DNA of 7,735 nucleotides. Origin: an uncultured Dialister sp. (lineage in GTDB: Bacteria; Bacillota; Negativicutes; Veillonellales; Dialisteraceae). The notes under the pieces are model-generated. The model did not search any database. It had not been told where the DNA came from and saw only the letters and a program-made list of their open reading frames with translations. The stretch lies in NCBI RefSeq assembly GCF_900541605.1, contig NZ_UQKJ01000088.1:1-7735 (forward strand). The letters are read 5' to 3'. How positions within the stretch are numbered: the stretch's first letter is position 1; every line of letters begins with the position of its first letter. Positions 5,149-7,735 of this stretch are shown piece by piece. A program made the translations under genes and the position numbers.

Positions 5149-5224
5149 TCTGCTTCGCAGATTCCGCCTCTACAAGGCGGATCCATCCCCTGCCCTTTGG
5201 GCTGCCCCCTTCTCCAAGGGGGCA
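5149..5224. repeat. Cluster of four consecutive short hairpins
   Basis: In 76 bases: TCTGC-TTC-GCAGA (5149-5161), TCCGCCT-CTACA-AGGCGGA (5163-5181), GCCC-TTT-GGGC (5192-5202) and TGCCCCCTT-CTCC-AAGGGGGCA (5203-5224). None is followed by a T run, so they are not intrinsic terminators. They look like a palindromic intergenic repeat unit of the REP/BIME kind. Confidence 0.7.
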
Positions 5225-5294
5225 CGTACTTAACGAATAGAGTCAATTATCATTTGCTATGTTTCGTAAATCTACGCCAAACTGTGTCTGGAGC

Positions 5295-5355
5295 CTTTTG
5301 CACAAATACGCTTGAGACTAACTGCCCCAAAAGCTCTATGGACTTTTGCACAAAT
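5295..5355. repeat. Pair of 13-base direct repeats 48 bases apart
   Basis: CTTTTGCACAAAT occurs at 5295-5307 and again at 5343-5355. The material between and around them does not code convincingly. It may be a remnant of a repeated intergenic element; no terminal inverted repeats or transposase were found. Confidence 0.5.
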
Positions 5356-5453
5356 GACTGAAGGAAATACCAGATAAAAAGAGTTGCAGATAAATCGGCC
5401 TTTCTGGACGCTAACAGCTGGCAACCCTGTGCCAGATGGCTCCAATCATAAAC

Positions 5454-5515
5454 ATGCAATCCCGCCGCGAAAGCGGTTGACCAGCTCAAGGCTCGTGACT
5501 ATGACCGTAAGCATG
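5454..5515 (-). repeat. Dispersed intergenic repeat, copy C (inverted)
   Basis: Reverse-complement copy: ATGCAATCCCGCCGC, with a CCGC-GAAA-GCGG hairpin at 5465-5476, then CTCAAGGCTCGTGACT (5485-5500), which is identical in reverse complement to 1714-1729. It ends about 40 bases before the sstT promoter. Confidence 0.75.
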
Positions 5516-5554
5516 GGAGCGAGATACCCAATACCGCCTTTTCTCCCCTTCTCC

Positions 5555-5583
5555 TTGCGTTCTCTTTCTCATAAGCGTATAAT
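5555..5583 (+). promoter_or_regulatory. sstT promoter
   Basis: TTGCGT (5555-5560), a 17-base spacer and consensus TATAAT (5578-5583). The expected transcript starts near 5590, giving a leader of roughly 45 bases before the sstT start. Confidence 0.75.
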
Positions 5584-5635
5584 GTGAATTCGTAATGACT
5601 TTTTTCTATATTACATATTATATAAGGAGGACCCT

Positions 5636-6895
5636 TTGATATCTAAACTGCGAAACCTGCTTTCCCATATCAAACTCATCCACCAGATCGCCATGGGCCT
5701 GGTACTGGGCATTATCCTGGCCATCGGCCTGCCGGAGTCGGTACCCCTGATCCGGGTATTCGGCGACCTCTTTGTGAAGGCATTGAAGAGCGTGGCGCCG
5801 GTGCTGGTGTTCTTCCTCGTCATCAACGCCATCGCCCAGAAAAAGCCCAGCCAGGGGGGCAATATGAAGCCTGTCATCACTCTGTACATGACAAGTACCT
5901 TCTTCGCTTCCATCGTGGGGGTTACCTTTTCTTTCCTCTTCCCCACATCCCTGGCCCTGGACACGGCGTCTGCCGCTTCTAATGCAGCCGCTCCCAGCGG
6001 CATCGGCGAAGTACTCTATAACCTGGTCATGAGCACCATCGATAACCCGGTATCCGCCATCCTGAAGGCAAACTACATCAGCATCCTGGTGTGGGCCATC
6101 ATTTTCGGTGTCGCCCTGAAATCTATGGGCGGTGTCCAGACGAAACAGTTCCTCGACGATACGGCCAAGGCGGTCACAAAGATCGTGGGCTGGGTCATCC
6201 ACCTGGCGCCCCTGGGCATCATGGGCCTTGTGGCCAATTCCGTAGGCAGCGAAGGCCTTTCCGCCCTTCTTGGATATATGAAACTGCTGGCGGTCCTCAT
6301 CAGTGCCTATGCCACCGTAGCCCTTGTCATCAATCCCCTCCTCGTATTCACCAGGATCCACAGGAATCCCTATCCCCTGGTGCTGACTACGCTGAAGGAA
6401 AGCGGCATCTATGCCTTCTTTACCAGAAGCAGCGCCGCTAACATCCCGGTGAACCTCTCCCTCTGCTGCCGGCTGGGACTGGATCCGGACATGTACACCA
6501 TTTCCATTCCCCTGGGAGCCGCCGTCAATACAGCCGGCGCTTCCGTCACCATTTCCGTCCTGTCCCTGGCCGCCGCCTATACCCTTGGCATCCATGTGGA
6601 TATCCCAACGGCCCTGCTGCTCTGTCTCGTAGCCACCATCGGTGCCTGCGGATCCTCCGGCGTAGCCGGCGGTTCCCTGCTCCTCATCCCCGTGGCCTGC
6701 GCCTCCTTCGGCATCAATAACGACATCGCCATGCAGGTGGTGGGCGTAGGTTTCATCATTTCCGTCCTGGAAGACGCCTGCGAAACCGCCCTGAACAGCA
6801 GCAGCGATGTCCTCTTCACTGCCACCGCAGAATTCGAGAAACGGCGGAAAGAGGGTACTTTGAAATCAGGAGACATGGAGCTGCGGAGAGGATAA
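5636..6895 (+). CDS. sstT: Sodium:serine/threonine symporter SstT
   Basis: Inner-membrane uptake carrier of 419 residues in the DAACS (dicarboxylate/amino acid:cation symporter) family, coupling Na+ entry to serine and threonine import. The chain is strongly hydrophobic with about eight membrane spans and two re-entrant loops. SstT-like stretches visible: HQIAMGLVLGIILA near the N-terminus, VFGDLFVKALKSVAPVLVF, HLAPLGIMGLVANSVG, FTRSSAANIPVN (first Ser-rich re-entrant hairpin), PLGAAVNTAGASVTISVL, GSLLLIPVACASFGI, and the C-terminal CETALNSSSDVLFTATAEF with the Asn/Ser/Asp cluster of the ion and substrate site. Length is normal for SstT. The start is a TTG at 5636 with AAGGAGG 5 bases upstream; the next ATG would remove the first helix. 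It has its own promoter and a terminator shared with the convergent gene. GC-rich third positions mark it as core genome. Confidence 0.95.
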   Translation: MISKLRNLLSHIKLIHQIAMGLVLGIILAIGLPESVPLIRVFGDLFVKALKSVAPVLVFFLVINAIAQKKPSQGGNMKPVITLYMTSTFFASIVGVTFSFLFPTSLALDTASAASNAAAPSGIGEVLYNLVMSTIDNPVSAILKANYISILVWAIIFGVALKSMGGVQTKQFLDDTAKAVTKIVGWVIHLAPLGIMGLVANSVGSEGLSALLGYMKLLAVLISAYATVALVINPLLVFTRIHRNPYPLVLTTLKESGIYAFFTRSSAANIPVNLSLCCRLGLDPDMYTISIPLGAAVNTAGASVTISVLSLAAAYTLGIHVDIPTALLLCLVATIGACGSSGVAGGSLLLIPVACASFGINNDIAMQVVGVGFIISVLEDACETALNSSSDVLFTATAEFEKRRKEGTLKSGDMELRRG

Positions 6896-6946
6896 GCGGA
6901 GATTAAGTGTGATGGGTGGCTAGTAGCTAGTGGCTGGTTGCTGGGT

Positions 6947-7000
6947 GCATTTGCCGCGAAGCGGCTGTCCTACTCAAGGCCCAAGGCTCGTGACTCTACC
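6947..7000 (-). repeat. Dispersed intergenic repeat, copy D (inverted)
   Basis: Reverse-complement copy just downstream of sstT: hairpin GCCGC-GAA-GCGGC (6953-6965), GGCTGTCC, then CTCAAGGCCCAAGGCTCGTG (6973-6992) and ACTCTACC. Next to it lies a GGCTAGTAGCTAGTGGCTGG stretch (from 6917) resembling the GCTAGCGGCTAG stretch beside copy A. Confidence 0.75.
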
Positions 7001-7013
7001 CTTTAGCATAGTA

Positions 7014-7051
7014 AAAAGAGCCAGGAATCATAATCATGATTCCCGGCTTTT
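7014..7051. terminator. Bidirectional terminator between sstT and the flavin reductase gene
   Basis: Stem AGCC-A-GGAATCAT / ATGATTCC-C-GGCT (12 pairs with one A/C mismatch) around a 4-base loop AATC, with an A run before and a T run after. It can therefore end the plus-strand sstT transcript and the minus-strand transcript. It lies 10 bases from the stop codon of the minus-strand gene. Confidence 0.88.
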
Positions 7052-7060
7052 CCTATGTAC

Positions 7061-7576
7061 TTATTCCTTCTTCAGTACCTTCACAATTTCGCCCATATAG
7101 ATGCTGTGGTTGTTATTGGCCTGTTTCCCGGAATTCCACCGTTCGTAGGTTTCCTTGTCCGTATAGAATTCAGGCTTCATTTCATGGGTATAAATCTTCC
7201 TGCATACGAGAATGAGGTCCGCTTCTTCCAGGCCCACCGCTTCATCGCCGATGGCATAGGGATGGAGGCCGCTGCCTTCGAACTTATCGCCGTCCCGACC
7301 GGAATGGGATCCCATGTAGGTTTCCTTCGGTTTGTATTCCACCGGCGGGAAGGACAGTGTGAAATAATCCTGGCTGTCCAGAATGGTCTTCATAAACCGG
7401 CTCTGACGGATGTAGATGGAAGCCACCGGCTTTCTCCACATGATACCAAAGCCGCCCCAGGTCACGAGCATGGGGTTGCACTTTTCCTTATTTCCCGCAG
7501 TGACGATGCAATACTTACCCAGGTCCGTAAAGGGGTTCAACCCGCATTCTTCTACCGGTATTTCTTTAAAAGACAT
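7061..7576 (-). CDS. Flavin reductase family protein (FMN-binding split barrel)
   Basis: 171-residue soluble protein. The N-terminal half fits the flavin-reductase-like split-barrel fold: a strand YCIVTAG, then NPMLVTWGGFGIMWRKP, where the conserved small and aromatic residues contact FMN, then SIYIRQSRFMKTIL and YFTLSFPP. SHSGRDGDKF follows, the S-G-R-D-x-D-K element common to these proteins, and a later strand ADLILVCRKIY. Members bind FMN and either reduce flavin with NAD(P)H or act as flavoredoxin-like electron carriers; which applies here cannot be told. The start is ATG 7576, preceded by GGAAGGAG at good spacing. A single-gene unit with its own promoter, convergent with sstT. GC-rich codons like the other core genes. 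Confidence 0.88.
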   Translation of the reverse strand: MSFKEIPVEECGLNPFTDLGKYCIVTAGNKEKCNPMLVTWGGFGIMWRKPVASIYIRQSRFMKTILDSQDYFTLSFPPVEYKPKETYMGSHSGRDGDKFEGSGLHPYAIGDEAVGLEEADLILVCRKIYTHEMKPEFYTDKETYERWNSGKQANNNHSIYMGEIVKVLKKE

Positions 7577-7618
7577 AATGAAGTCTCCTTCCTTTTGAAT
7601 CTAATAAATTCTATGTGA

Positions 7619-7647
7619 ATTATACCACATATCTCATGGGATTCTAA
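7619..7647 (-). promoter_or_regulatory. Promoter of the flavin reductase gene
   Basis: On the minus strand: TTAGAA (7642-7647), 17 bases, TATAAT (7619-7624). The -10 is consensus and the -35 is weak. It lies about 43 bases before the start codon. Confidence 0.6.
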
Positions 7648-7710
7648 AGGACTTTATGATAAAATGAGGAGAAATTTGCAAATTGCGGTTTGTCGAGCTG
7701 TTGGAGCGAA

Positions 7711-7727
7711 GCTTACGGATAGAGTCA
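7711..7727 (+). repeat. Partial copy of the dispersed repeat at the window edge
   Basis: GCTTACGGATAGAGTCA matches 1702-1718 in 16 of 17 positions. The sequence then diverges and the window ends, so the hairpin module, if present, is not seen. Confidence 0.55.
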
Positions 7728-7735
7728 TTCGTGCG

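Larger units (their letters stand above)
4878..5554. other. Long gene-free region rich in repeats
   Basis: No convincing gene on either strand. Contents: dispersed repeat copy B (4950-5005); a four-hairpin cluster (5149-5224); a partial repeat motif CTTAACGAATAGAGTCA (5229-5245); a pair of 13-base repeats (5295-5307, 5343-5355); a small CTGGCA/TGCCAG hairpin (5418-5435); and inverted repeat copy C (5454-5515). Short open frames at 5122-5361 (plus) and 5250-5489 (minus) are by-products of these repeats. Confidence 0.6.

Noticed and set aside
5122..5361. Plus-strand frame of 79 codons across the hairpin cluster
   Set aside because: The residues (PPLQGG, PLLQGG) are translations of the palindromes; no ribosome-binding site.
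5250..5489. Minus-strand frame of 79 codons in the repeat region
   Set aside because: Built from the 13-base repeats and the end of dispersed repeat copy C, with no ribosome-binding site or recognised domain.
5618..6595. Long minus-strand open frame inside sstT
   Set aside because: Antisense of an unmistakable symporter; the product is a Gly/Asp/Gln-rich low-complexity chain typical of reverse-strand reading of GC-rich membrane genes.
7055..7618. Plus-strand frame opposite the flavin reductase gene
   Set aside because: Antisense of a family gene that has its own promoter, ribosome-binding site and terminator.
1702..7727. CRISPR array
   Set aside because: The repeats are irregularly spaced by hundreds to thousands of bases, occur in both orientations and have no regular spacers.

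Overview
The window looks like a chromosomal segment from a Negativicutes bacterium, with a Dialister-like relative as my best guess. The reasons are strong AGGAGG ribosome-binding sites and Firmicutes-type sigma-A promoters, an outer-membrane efflux channel (which implies a diderm cell), and repeated palindromic intergenic sequences around the housekeeping genes. The genus is an inference from style and was not tested by any search.

Layout: (1) 90-1580, minus strand: an RND-type outer-membrane efflux channel (NodT/OprM/TolC class) with a near-consensus promoter whose spacer holds a perfect 18-bp palindrome. (2) 1681-2053: intergenic, with the first copy of a dispersed repeat. (3) 2134-3055: an overlapping Xre regulator and ImmA/IrrE zinc peptidase pair, ended by a hairpin terminator. 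(4) 3152-4877: an accessory cassette holding a DUF4417 protein, a small BECR-nuclease-like protein interrupted by a -1 frameshift at an A7 run, and a cysteine-rich CPCC-type protein. A strong terminator ends it, and a 31-bp direct repeat (30/31 identical) flanks it. (5) 4878-5554: a gene-free stretch with dispersed repeats and a cluster of four hairpins. (6) 5636-6895: sstT, a sodium:serine/threonine symporter with a TTG start and its own promoter. (7) 7061-7576, minus strand: a flavin-reductase-family protein, convergent with sstT and sharing a bidirectional terminator. The last ~160 bases hold its promoter and a fragment of the dispersed repeat.

The flanking genes are GC-rich and look like core genome (36 of 60 bases G/C at 6541-6600). 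The central 2.0-4.9 kb is visibly AT-richer (23 of 60 at 3421-3480) and carries defence- or conflict-type genes, so it is probably acquired. The best candidate for a new system is the central island: an autoregulated Xre-ImmA pair next to a repeat-bounded DUF4417 / BECR-like nuclease / CPCC cassette. I read the last two genes as a possible toxin and immunity pair. That reading rests on fold-level motifs and gene order only.
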